Source: Bolinopsis microptera (taxonomy: Eukaryota; Ctenophora; Tentaculata; Lobata; Bolinopsidae). From it: 64,000 nt of DNA. The notes beneath the pieces are model-generated. The model saw only the letters and a program-made list of their open reading frames with translations, had not been told where the DNA came from and made no database searches. The position numbers and the translations under genes were made by a program. The stretch spans positions 8,386,675 to 8,450,674 of the forward strand of contig NC_087078.1 in assembly GCF_026151205.1 (NCBI RefSeq), written 5' to 3'. Shown here one piece after another: positions 44,497 to 55,533 of the stretch. The number at the start of each line of letters is the position of its first letter. The stretch's first letter is position 1.

Positions 44497-46396
44497 TTAT
44501 ATCCTCAAGATCTGGGAAGCAAAATTCAGGGCATCATCACCTTGCACTTCTTGAAGATCATGCCTTGGATCTGGTCTTTGTCTTGGATTTGATCTCTGTC
44601 GTTGAAGGGCCAGTGGTCTTTGATGGGGTTGAGGTGTTAGTCTCTGATGCAGATGGGGTTGAGGTCTTTGATGTAGTTGCCGGTGTTCTTGCCTGGTTAG
44701 CCTCATCAAGGAAATGAATTCAGATATCTTCATTTTTAGGAAACGTCTAAAACTTTGCAACGTTAGCGAGTACACGAAGAAATTACCCATCAAATTTAGG
44801 TTAACGAGATGAATTATTACTCGAATTAAGGTGTTGCTGATTTGAACTCTACAGAGCAGTATCAATGTCAACACACTATATGGCAAGTAAGATAGCAAGA
44901 ATACACCAACAGTGAGCAGTATTGTGATGACACCCTCCCATCTCAGTGTTTCTCCATGTCGGGAGGCAGCTTTACTAGCCACGATCAAGAGAAGGACTGA
45001 TGTAACTATGAGTGTCATGTAGGAGAGGATACCTATTGCAGTCAAACTGATATGAAAGTACCATGTATACCATAATGGGAAACTGGATGAGTTTGTAAAA
45101 TAGTTACAACTATAGTCTATGTAACTGAAGTGGATTGTGTATCTTGTATAAAGCAACTTCCCTACTAATAATCAGAATAAAACAAATATTCAGAATAAAA
45201 CAAATATTATATTCAAATCTCTTTATTCAACAATATTAAATCATTATAGAACCTAATTTGTGGCTTGATCGTTATGTTAGGGCTATTCTGCTAGCTGATG
45301 CTGACAGGCACTGCATGGGGCAGAGACTTAGGACCATCACGCTGGAGGCTTACAATGACCCTTTTTGAACCCCATGGCAGTGCTAGTTTTATTATGGTAC
45401 AAATTGTAAATCGAAGTTATGAAAACGATCAAGTCACTCCTGTTTTACACTATCAACAGCTACTTAAAGCAACCTAGATTGTACAACTCACTTTGAAGAT
45501 TAAACTGTTAAGTGATGAGTGATTGGGCTCATTAAACATTTTAGTAGCGGAGACATGCGGATCAGCTTCTTGAGGTTCTAATAGTTCATTCAGACAAGAA
45601 GTTTTATTTTTTCAAATTTAGTCGTTCAAGCTGCCTGAGTTCAGAAAGTTTGCCAAAGGGGCCCAGGTATTCTTGTCAACTTTACCCTGAGACGAGAGAA
45701 TGACTTTTTTTACCTTTGATTTGAATACACCATGAGTGATTTCAAGGTCGTTCAGTGCCAACATCTGACGGAATGAATTCCAAAGGCAACTAGATTTGTA
45801 AACGAAACTGTTTGAGGGCATGGTTGTTATAAGAAGAGTTTCTTTGCCGGGTCTTTTAGACAAACAGAAAAGTTCAAATAGTGCAATTGGTGTTCGATAT
45901 TTAAAGACTTTAAAAAGTTCAATAATGGAGTGCCCCAACCAAGTGATAAAAGCCACAACGCAGAACTGATTTTATGTCCTAACAGTGTGGACCAGGTTCT
46001 AGTTTTCAGAGGATACTTCACTGTTATCCGCTTCAGAGTGGTTATAGCACATGTCAGGAACAATGTCACTGGGGTGCATGTCCAGTTGACAATTACCTCC
46101 ACATGGCAGAGGAGCTCTCCTACAACCCACCTCTCTGATATTAAAGCTAGAGTGACAGGGATTACTCTGAATACAGATTGTATCAAGTCACAAACAGCCA
46201 TGTGCTGCATCACCGTTACTATCACTTTATGGAGTTTGATAGCTTTATATTTTATAGTTGCTATCAAAATTATACTGTCTCCTATAAGCGACAACAGAAG
46301 AACCATAAAGTTCCACAATATGAGAAGTGACTGCTCCGCATCATCTTTGATAGCATTTTGCGTTTTGTTAGCTGTTTGCATGTTCAACAGAATCAA
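44497..46396 (-). pseudogene. Rhodopsin-like (class A) GPCR split by a LINE fragment
   Basis: Minus strand. The first part (46396 to about 45940) encodes TM1 (FMVLLLSLIGDSIILIATI), TM2 with MAVCDLI, the TM3 start with the expected Cys (GELLCHVEV) and TM4 (ISSALWLLSLGWGT). The second part (about 45170-44497) resumes with ECL2 including its Cys (IDYSCNYF), TM5, TM6 (GVITILLTVGVFLLSYLPY) and TM7, with GNFFVY at the NPxxY position, then a Gln/His/Pro/Arg-rich tail. TTLKR replaces the DRY motif. About 750 bp of LINE 3' sequence separates TM4 from ECL2. I see no splice pair flanking it, so I read this as an interrupted gene; an intron carrying a LINE is the alternative. The ligand cannot be inferred. 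Confidence 0.72.
45180..45940 (-). mobile_element. 5'-truncated LINE fragment inside the GPCR
   Basis: The frame from about 45940 to 45618 reads IIELFKVFKYRTPIALFELF, NSFVYKSSCLWNSF and GKVDKNTWAPLANFL, colinear with the LINE fragment at 16.6-17.3 kb. The 3' untranslated part follows to about 45180, ending in two copies of an 18-bp unit (CAGAATAAAACAAATATT on the plus strand). Confidence 0.8.
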
Positions 46397-46584
46397 ACCT
46401 GGTCGTTAGAAGAATGTTTTGGTAAAGAATATTATTTACCCACTTCATTAAAAATAAATTTCAACTGAGACGGTTGTAAAATTATACTTATTATTATCAA
46501 ACATGTCAATCTTACAAATGTCAACAATCGTAAAATAATTTAGAACCTAAACGTGATCCTTTGTAAGATTATATGTCCCAAAAG

Positions 46585-47000
46585 TCAAATTGACTTGTAC
46601 TCAAGTATAAAGTCGAACAATTTACTCCAATAACCACGGTTACTAACAAGTTCTCTCAAATGAAGAATATCATCATACGACTCCAGCAAGATGAAACGCT
46701 TCCAGAGGTCAACCTTCAGGTGGTGTAGGAGGTTACGTCTGTGAGCCCCGAGTCTACCAACTTCACTACACATCTCGACAGCAAAGCACAGTGCAGCTTG
46801 AGCTGGTGATCTTTCATCGCTCCTCAGTATGTGTCCTAGCATCTTCCACCTAGATAACTCAGCACGCTCAGACATAGGGGTAGAGTTACTCTGTTTGTAT
46901 AGGGTATCTTTGGACATCATACTGCGTGGCCAGCTGACATTCATGATCTTTCTGAGGTCATTAATTATACTGCACCAAAAAAAAAACAAAGATGCTAAAT
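46585..47000 (-). pseudogene. RTE-like LINE C-terminal fragment
   Basis: The frame encodes IMNVSWPRSMMSKDTLYKQS, MSERAELSRWKMLGHILRSD, GRLGAHRRNLLHHLKVDL and RGYWSKL, the region after RT in RTE-like ORF2 proteins (the WxxRHxxT/WKxxGHxxR-type block). Everything upstream is missing. It lies just upstream of the GPCR start, on the same strand. Confidence 0.7.
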
Positions 47001-47040
47001 AGCACAAGCTTAAAATTTTTTCCAAACTAAAAATAAACAT

Positions 47041-47739
47041 GCAACCGATTCCGAAAATGTTGTATAATAATGATATCTCTCTTTCTCTACTAGATTGTAC
47101 TGCAGTGGTACAGTGCAGTGGTGAGTCGCATCATGCGTGACGAGGTGACAAGAGAAGTTTTATCCCGCATCAACTACTCAATTTCATATTATCTATTCTC
47201 TCATGGCTCATTTTTATTTCCTTACACATATTTGCGTATTATTGTATGTGAATATGTGTCCATACGAACAGGTTTGTTCCTGGTCGTGTGTAGGATGTAA
47301 ATTCTAATCATACACCAAGAGAACCACTGAGTACAACTTGGACCAAAGTCGTAGGTACACACAGTGCAGTGTTGTTTATGCACTATGAAGTATGTATGCA
47401 CATAGCACATTGTATTGTCAATTTACTTTATTGGGTGCATTGAGTTATGCATTGGAGGAGGGTAATTACAATGGAATAAGGGGACCATGGCCATCCCTGA
47501 AAAGAAAATATCTAGCTATTTCTAGTTCATAGTCCTTGTCAATCCTTAACCACTAACCAGACTTACCCAACTACGTATTACAATGGATGAGCAGATCTTA
47601 TTTTCTAGTAGTATACTTATTCAATATTTATCCTGACCCTTATTTCTTATTATTTCTTATTTTATTATCTCTGCTGATATTGTTGTGTGAATCCTAATTC
47701 TATTCAATGAGTTCGTCATTAACTTAGTTTCTTATTTAG
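47041..47739. other. Intergenic region upstream of the SR gene
   Basis: No gene supported. Ends at an acceptor (CTTATTTAG, 47731-47739) three bases before the SR start codon. The SR promoter or leader exon may lie here. Confidence 0.45.
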
Positions 47740-47742
47740 ATT

Positions 47743-50700
47743 ATGTCTGATCTGAGGAATAGGATTTACATCGGCAAGCTCCACTACGATGTCCGGGAAA
47801 AAGATATTGAACGGTTCTTCAAAGATTTCGGTAAAATCAACGATATCAACATGAAGAACGGATATGCTTTCGTGGTGAGTCTTTTTTTCATTTCTTATTT
47901 CGAAGTTAAATGGAGGAATTTGGAGTGTGAGTGGGGAGGTGTTAAATGTGTTAAATGTGTTAAATGTGTTAAATGGCCAAAATCAGGCTGACATGATTAC
48001 ATGGGATCGAATGTTAATGTTGCACATGTTCAGGATTTTGAAGAACACCGAGACGCTGACGATGCAGTGTACGAGATGGATGGTAAGGATTTACTTGGAG
48101 ATAGAGTGTCAGTAGAGCACTGTAAAGGTGGACGTGATAGAAGGTAAGGAGTTTTACTTGCTGGAGCCTGGTGGGAAGGGATTTAAGGGGTGGGGAAGGG
48201 ATTTAATTTTTAATTTTGACCAAGTGGATCAAGAATTTGTAGAATTACACTGCCTTCCGGGCACCAACAGATTCGTGCCGATTATCAGTAAACCTTACTG
48301 CTTACATACCTAAATAGTTAAAATATTTCAAATAAACATCTTAACCTTTCTTCCCTACCAGAGATGACCGCCGAGGTGGTGGTAGTGGTTTTGGTGGTGG
48401 TCGTGGTGGAGACCGAGGTGGAGACCGCGGTGGAGACCGAGGTGGAGACAGGGGTGGAGACAGGGGTGGAGACCGCGGTGGAGACCGAGGTGGAGACAGA
48501 GGTGGAGACCGAGGTGGCAGTGGCAGCAGTCGCTTTAAGAACAGCTTCAGCTTGTTTGAGCGACCCTTTAACACTAAACACCGGGTTGTTGTTGAGGGAT
48601 TGTCCTCGTCCACTGACTGGAGGGTACGTTTATTATTGGGTTCAAGTTACTAAACCGAACCATCATTTGTACGAACACGCTTTTTTAATACGTTGCATCT
48701 AAATCTAATTACAGTTTCTAGAGATAATATTATTTATCTTGGTTACCAAACCGACCAAACCTGAATAATAATGAATTCTCGCAAGTTGTAGCCCCTACGT
48801 CCGCGTCCTCCATTCTCACTGGTACATTCCATTTTATCGATACCAAATTCCTTACTGCGATAGCCCTCCAGTATAGTAGTAGTTATAGTATAGTTGCCTT
48901 CACACTTATCTAAAATTGTGAATAATACCCTGCAAATCGTTATCTACGGCATATTTACTCCATAAAATACAAAATTGCCTATTTTGGTTGTATTTTTTGG
49001 CAATAGCTAAAAGGAAGCATGATATTTTTTTCATAACTCGTATATCAATCCTTCCACATATAATTATCTAGATTTCTCAATGATAGGATTAACAGTTTAC
49101 ATTAAAATTGAAAACAAGATGTGCTCCTCAAATCTTCTGTATGTAGAATGTAGATCTTTATTTTATGCCAAGGTTTATAACGGTACACTGTAATATAATC
49201 CTGGGTATACTATCTACATTTAAGTGAAGAAGAATTCTTTGTATGATAGTCATATAATAGTCATATAGTCCTATTATAGTGCTATTATAGCCCTATTATA
49301 GTCCTATTATAGTCCTATTATAGTCCTATTATAGTCCTATTATAGTCCTATTATAGTTTTATAGTATTCCTACATAAAAGAAGCAGTCCTACTAAGCAGA
49401 GGTTAAACAGCCAGCTTTAATAGAGCATTAACTCAGCATCCTAAGGCACATCAGGACAACTATCATATGATTACATAGTACGAGTGTGTATTTTAGGGCA
49501 ACAGGTAAACCCTAACTCTAACTATGTTCGGAAAAACCTGTCGGGCTACTTCGATACTGGCAATCTACAACATTTTTGAAAAAAAATTAAGCTCAATAAC
49601 AGAAAGATCAATAATGCTATTGAAGTTAATTCGCTCTGAGCTGTTGCACTTGAACCAAATCAACTAGTTATTAACAATATATATATTTTTTTGGCCTAAA
49701 CTTTATTAATCGATTGCTCTCAATAGATGTTAAAGAAGGCATAAAATGTATATAATGTTCAATTCAGACAACTTACCACCTGTGTATTGTATAATATATA
49801 TGGTAAATCCTAAATAGACAGTATTATGGATAAAACATGTTGAGGCTGCGATCGAGAATCCAAATGCAATCAATGCAAATTACGACCAAATAGGCAAAAT
49901 ATTAATTCTTAGTTTTAGCAGAACATTAACTCTAAGATAAATAACATTTGTTTTACAAAAAAAAATCAAAACTGCTTAGTTAGTAAGTTCATGTCTATTT
50001 GTTACTTAATTTGTTTGTTTTATAGAATAATCAGTGGCTACGATATTACCTACCTATGGTCTATTAAACCGTCTTGGAATGGTGTTTGGTGGCCTTTGGC
50101 GTCTTTGGTTGCCTTGGTCGCTCTTTTGGTTGCCTTGGTAACTTGACTTTGGTGGTCCCCCCTTTTAGTATTCATTGAGACCATATCAAAGGTAAAATAG
50201 CAAACATATACACTTACTAAAACTATTAAAACTGACCAGTGACTGACTGACCTTATATTATTTGGAAGAATGATTGTTTTTGTGGTAAAATCTTGCCATT
50301 CCTTAAATTTTATGAATTAAGAAATATTCAAATTTCCGTTTATTTTATATCAAGCATGACAATTTAGCTCTGGAGCACGCATAATTTGTATTATCTATCT
50401 TTTTAAAAGCAGATAATCTTTTATTATGACAATGTTTTGCTCGGTAAATATCTGGCTCCTTACAATATATCTGAATATTATTTATTATTTCTCTTAATAT
50501 TTTTGATAATATTCAATGTTTGTTTAGTACTTAACATAGTTCAATTCCAGGATTTGAAAGATTTCTTCAGAAGAGTCGCTGAAGTAACATTCGCTGATGC
50601 TCACAGATTTAGAACCGGAGAAGGGTAAATAATCTTCAGCTGTATTTTTTGGCATCGTTCCAATAGATTTGGAGCATAATACGCCGGTGTATGTTATTAA

Positions 50701-53700
50701 ATTGATCGTGCTCGATAATCAAGTTATTATTCACAACTATATACTCTCGCTCAGCGTTGCTGACTTTAAATGTAAAGACGATTTGAAGAGGGTGATCAGA
50801 GAGCTAGATGATACCAAGCTGAATGGTAGAAGAGTGCGGCTTGTTGAGGAAAAGCAATCCAGCCGTTCCAGATCTCGGTCTCGCTCGCCAAGGTGGGACA
50901 ATTTGTAAAAATATCTTTAGAGAGCACGTTTCCTTGATTTGTGTAGTGGATTTGTAGTGGATTTCACAGGTGTAGTGGATTTGTGTTCCGGGGTAGGTGG
51001 AACATGTTTTGGTAGTTAAATAGGTAGTACGTGACCCAAACGATCATAAAAACCGAGTTTCGACCTCCCAACCCACTCAGGCCACTCCCAGGGGCCACGC
51101 CCATCCCAAAATTACTGAAAATTAGGTAAAATCAAGACCGAAAATCTTTACCCCCGTAGTGCATTTATGTTCCGGGGTAGGTGGAACATGTTTTGGTGGT
51201 TAAATAGTTAGTACTTGTCCCAAACCATCAGAAAAACCGAGTTTCGACCTCCCAACCCACTCAGGCCACTCCCAGGGGCCACGCCCATCCCAAAATTACT
51301 GAAAATTAGGTAAAATCAAGACCGAAAATCTTTACCCCCGTAGTGCATTTATGTTCCGGGGTAGGTGGAACATGTTTTGGTGGTTAAATAGTTAGTATTT
51401 GTCCCAAACCATCAGAAAAACCGAGTTTCGACCTCCCAACCCACTCAGGCCACTCCCAGGGGCCACGCCCATCCCAAAATTACTGAAATTCAGTTAAAAT
51501 CAAGACCGAAAATCTTTACCCCCGTAGTGCATTTATGTTCCGGGGTAGGTGGAACATGTTTTAGTGGCTAAATAGTTAGTACTTGTCCCAAACCATCAGA
51601 AAAACCGAGTTTCGACCTCCCAACCCACTCAGGCCACTCCCAGGGGCCACGCCCATCCCAAAATTACTGAAAATTAGGTAATATCAAGACCGAAAATCTT
51701 TACCCCCGTAGTGCATTTGTGTTCCGGGGTAGGTGGAACATGTTTTGGTGGTTAAATAATTAGTCCAAAATCGTATATCGAACTTCGAAAACCGAAAAAA
51801 ATATTTTTGGCTCAGAATGATCAGAGTAGCATGAAACATGAACAAAAGTAGTTTCCAAGAAAACTTTGAAAATTTGTGACTTTGAAAATTTTCGGTCCGA
51901 GTCATTCTCGATACGTACCTCTGAAAGCAGAGCTCCCGCTTCCGAGCTCGTATTGCGAAGGGGAGCCCTGCCTTCCGAGATCGTATTACAAAGGGGAACC
52001 CTCGAGTCCAAAATCGTATATCGAACTTCGAAAACCGAAAAGAATATTTTTGGCTCAGCATGAAACATGAACAAAAGTAGTTTCCAAGAAAACTTTGAAA
52101 ATTTTTGACTTTGAAAATTTTCGGGGAAAAATTTTCAGAAACCTAAATTAAAAAGTTGGCCCTTTTTGGCCCCTTGCCCGGATTTCATGGGGGAAGCGAT
52201 GGCCCCCCCCCCCCCCGCTTCCTACACCCCTGGGCCCAGACAAAATATTTTTGGCTCATATCTATATCATATACAATATAAACGATCAGTGTAGTATGGT
52301 GTGGGGGGGCAATGGCATAAAATGGAGAATTACTCAAGGAGTGCAGCCCTCCCTTTTGCAGTGCGAGCTCGGAAGCGGGAGCCGTGCCTTCAAAGGTACG
52401 TATCGAGGATGACTCGGACCGAAAATTTTCTTAGTCTAAATATTTTCAAAGTTTTTCTGGAAACTACTTTTATTCACGATTCATGCTACCTTGATCATTA
52501 TTAGCCGAAAATATTTCTTCGATTTTCGAAGTCCGGACCTACCCTTCGATATGCGATTTCGGACTCGAGGGATCCCCCATGTAATGTGATCTCGGAAGAC
52601 AGGCCTCCCTTTTGCAGTGCGAGCTCGGGAGCGGGAGCCCTGCCTTCAGAGGTACGTATCGAGGATGATTGCCAAAATATCGATTATATGATTATATGTG
52701 AACGACCCTTACGCGTACGTGCGATCAGTTTATTGGGTTGAGACTAGATCCGCCCTATGGGAATCGTGCAGAAAGCCCAATTACGGTATCTTAGCACGCT
52801 ATCACATGATTATTCACCCAATTCGATACCAAAATAAGCAGGTTGCTTGATAACTTCGTCATTTTTAATCCCTTTGCAGACTTCTGCAGTAAGTAATACT
52901 AATTCGAATAAAATCATACCCTGAAGTGCTCCCTTTCGTGACTAATTTGGTTGACAAGTACTAACTATTTAACCACCAAAACATGTTCCACCTACCCCGG
53001 AACATAAATGCACTACGGGGGTAAAGATTTTCGGTCTTGATTTTACCTAATTTTCAGTAATTTCAGTAATTTCAGTGATTTCAGTAATTTTGGGATGGGC
53101 GTGGCCCCTGGGAGTGGCCTGAGTGGGTTGGGAGGTCGAAACTCGGTTTTTCTGATGGTTTTGGACAAGTACTAACTATTTAACCACCAAAACATGTTCC
53201 ACCTACCCCGGAACATAAATGCACTACGGGGGTAAAGTTTTTCGGTCTTGATTTTACCTAATTTTCAGTAATTTTGGGATGGGTGTGGCCCCTGGGAGTG
53301 GCCTGAGTGGGTTGGGAGGTCGAAACTCGGTCTTTCTGATGGTTTGGGACAAGTACTAACTATTTAACCACCGAAACATGTTCCACCTACCCCGGAACAT
53401 AAATGCACTACGGGGGTAAAGATTTTCGGTCTTGATTTTACCTAATTTTCAGTAATTTCAGTAATTTCAGTGATTTCAGTAATTTTGGGATGGGCGTGGC
53501 CCCTGGGAATGGCCTGAGTGGGTTGGGAGGTCGAAACTCGGTTTTTCTGATGGTTTTGGACAAATACTAACTATTTAACCACCAAAAAATGTTCCACCTA
53601 CCCCGGAACATAAATGCACTACGGGGGTAAAGATTTTCGGTCTTGATTTTACCTAATTTTCAGTAATTTTGGGATGGGTGTGGCCCCTGGGAGTTGCCTG

Positions 53701-55087
53701 AGTGGGTTGGGAGGTCAAAACTCGGTTTTTCTGATGGTTTGGGACAAGTACTAACTATTTAACCACTAAAACATGTTCCACCTACCCCGGAACATAAATG
53801 CACTACGGGGGTAAAGATTTTCGGTCTTGATTTTACCTAATTTTCAGTAATTTTGGGATGGGTTTGGCCCCTGGGAGTGGCCTGAGTGGGTTGGGAGGTC
53901 GAAACTCGGTTTTTCTGATGGTTTGGGACAAGTACTAACTATTTAACCACCAAAACATGTTCCACCTACCCCGGAACATAAATGCACTACGGGGGTAAAG
54001 ATTTTCGGTCTTGATTTTACCTAATTTTCAGTAATTTTGGGATGGGTGTGCCCCTGGGAGTGGCCTGAGTGGGTTGGGAGGTTGAAACTTGGTTTTTCTG
54101 ATGACTTGTGACAGGTACTTCCTATTTAACCACCGAAAATGTTCCATAAACCCAGAAACACAAATCCCCTACAGGAGTCAAGATTCTTAGTCTGTATTTT
54201 AGGGGACTTCAGCTATTTTGGGATGGACGGCCTGATCCATTCAGCTGAATGGGGTTGGATGTGTTAATACGTTATTCATATCTTATTGTCTAAAAATACG
54301 AGCAGTTTATTGAGAACTCTGACGGCTACCGTCGTAGATTCTACAATAATAAATATTGTAACGTACGTGCGGCGCGCAAAATCCACTACAAAATCCACTA
54401 CACATTTCAGGGAAACGTCTTCTGTATCTTTAAGTACTAGCAAGCTTGACTGCTTCTGACGTGTATAGAGCGCGCACGTATGTTTTATATCGCGCGCGCG
54501 TGGATGAATTGAACAGTTCCGGCTGCCATATCCACGTATAGTGCGTGGCTTGGTTTAGTAAACCCACTCTTATGTATAATGTATACAATGTACTTGTTAA
54601 ATATCATCTTAAATCGCTGAAGATTATAGAAGCATACATCGTGAAAATAAAGATGTCATACAATCTCAGGCGATCAGCACGAAGATCACGATCACGATCG
54701 AGGTCAGCTGACCGATCTAGAGGGTCTAGACCCAGGGACGACAAACGATCACCTACGCCGGAAAAAAGGGCCCGGTCCCCTGAGGATCGTTCTAGATCGC
54801 GGGAGAGACGTTCTAGGACACCCGAGGTCAGGAGGTCTAGGTCCAACGATAGACGGTCAAGATCCAAAGACAGACGATCGAGAAGTCCGGAAAGGAGATC
54901 GAAGACGGCGGAACGACGCTCTAAATCTCCCGTAAAGCGATCTCGATCCCGATCTGCTTCTCCTAAAGAAAAAGTACGATCCGGGGATTTGAAAGAGTCA
55001 GATGCGTTTGAAAGAAGCAAGTCTAAATCACCCGCGCCACAGAAGCTCATGGAAGCTGACGATACAGTTACCTCAGACAGAGATTAA
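47743..55087 (+). CDS. SR splicing factor, SRSF4/5/6-like, 6 coding exons, 377 aa
   Basis: Coding exons: 47743-47874, 48034-48143, 48362-48623, 50551-50624, 50755-50892, 54670-55087. Phases match throughout; the sum is 1,134 nt. RRM1 (about 6-78) has RNP2 IYIGKL and RNP1 starting NGYAFV, completed by DFEEHRDADDAVYEMDG. A Gly-rich hinge carries nine RGGD units (exon 3). RRM2 (about 148-222) has DWRDLKDF, the counterpart of the SR-family SWQDLKD signature, and AEVTFADAH. The RS domain (about 228-377) is mostly in exon 6. Such proteins bind exonic enhancers through pseudo-RRM2 and recruit spliceosome components in the nucleus through phosphorylated RS. The exon 5 donor is weak (AG|GTGGGA) and intron 5 is 3.8 kb with a huge inverted repeat. 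SRSF4, 5 and 6 cannot be separated here. Confidence 0.93.
48400..48522 (+). repeat. 12-bp coding repeat GGTGGAGACCGA
   Basis: Nine near-identical units inside SR exon 3 encode the RGGD hinge. Third positions vary (CGA, CGC, AGG, AGA for Arg), so the protein repeat is conserved beyond pure DNA slippage. Confidence 0.9.
48624..50550. other. SR intron 3
   Basis: A 1.9-kb intron with an 11-bp minisatellite (about 49255-49365) and a TTGGTTGCC-rich patch (50060-50150). No ORF or RNA gene recognised. Confidence 0.6.
49255..49365. repeat. 11-bp minisatellite TCCTATTATAG
   Basis: About nine tandem units in SR intron 3, the left ones diverged (TCATATAGTC, TGCTATTATAG). Confidence 0.9.
50940..51775 (+). 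repeat. 184-bp tandem array, forward arm, SR intron 5
   Basis: TTCCGGGGTAGGTGGAACAT starts at 50986, 51170, 51354, 51538 and 51722, exactly 184 bp apart. Units also contain CGAGTTTCGACCTCCCAACC and CAGGGGCCACGCCCATCCC. The array is inverted relative to 52940-54200. Confidence 0.95.
51776..52680. repeat. Spacer with its own inverted repeats, SR intron 5
   Basis: TCCAAAATCGTATATCGAAC occurs directly at 51764 and 52007. The block with GTAGTTTCCAAGAAAACTTT and GATACGTACCTCTGAAAG (51846-51935) recurs inverted near 52390-52480 and 52640-52665. Short ORFs here are repeat artefacts. Confidence 0.8.
52940..54200 (-). repeat. 184-bp-type tandem array, reverse arm, SR intron 5
   Basis: Six good units plus one diverged unit of the same sequence in reverse complement (CCACCTACCCCGGAACATAA near 52987, 53199, 53383, 53597, 53778 and 53960). 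Some units carry an extra 20-30 bp of TTTCAGTAA repeats. Together with 50940-51775 it forms a very large inverted repeat. Confidence 0.95.
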
Positions 55088-55354
55088 AAATTCATAAACT
55101 CTTTATAATATATTTAAATGAACTTTATTTTGCCTGGGAAGTTTATACGAGCCCGCTTGAACTTGTTTTATGTTTTTCCAGTCTTAAAGTTTGATGTTAG
55201 AACAGCTTTTTAAACATTGTGACTCAGATTGACACGTTATCGAATATCAAACTGTATTTTGATATACCAACAACTTTAATTAACTTTAACTGTTTAATTA
55301 ACAAATTCTTCTTTCTTAATTGTCGCAAGTTTTGACCTTTAAACATACGTATAT

Positions 55355-55360
55355 AATAAA
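55355..55360 (+). promoter_or_regulatory. Candidate SR polyadenylation signal AATAAA
   Basis: The first canonical plus-strand AATAAA found after the SR stop codon, about 270 nt downstream. It would end the transcript before the convergent transporter gene's stop at 55534. Confidence 0.5.
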
Positions 55361-55533
55361 ATAGGCAAAACAATAAACTACGAAGATCAAAGGCTATTGG
55401 GTCGGACAGTGCAGTGTATACTGTAGCAGGAAAATATATAGTAAATGTACGATACTATTGTTATTATAAAAATATTATGAGCACAGGGATATACGAAATA
55501 TGGAGCTATGTTGGAAACAGTTCATTTATATAC

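Noticed and set aside
48318-48613. Minus-strand ORFs rich in Ser-Thr-Val or Pro-Arg-Ser repeats
   Set aside because: These are antisense readings of the RGGD-encoding repeat in SR exon 3.
50437-50908. Separate small genes in the SR intron and exon region
   Set aside because: The coding content is SR exons 4 and 5, with intronic sequence translated at either side.
51684-52504. ORFs in SR intron 5
   Set aside because: They repeat one another because they lie in inverted and direct intronic repeats; no domain or conserved start.
54545-55087. Separate gene starting with its own Met and an RS-rich protein
   Set aside because: An acceptor at 54669 joins the RS region in phase to SR exon 5, and the total CDS is a multiple of three, so this is the last exon of the SR gene.
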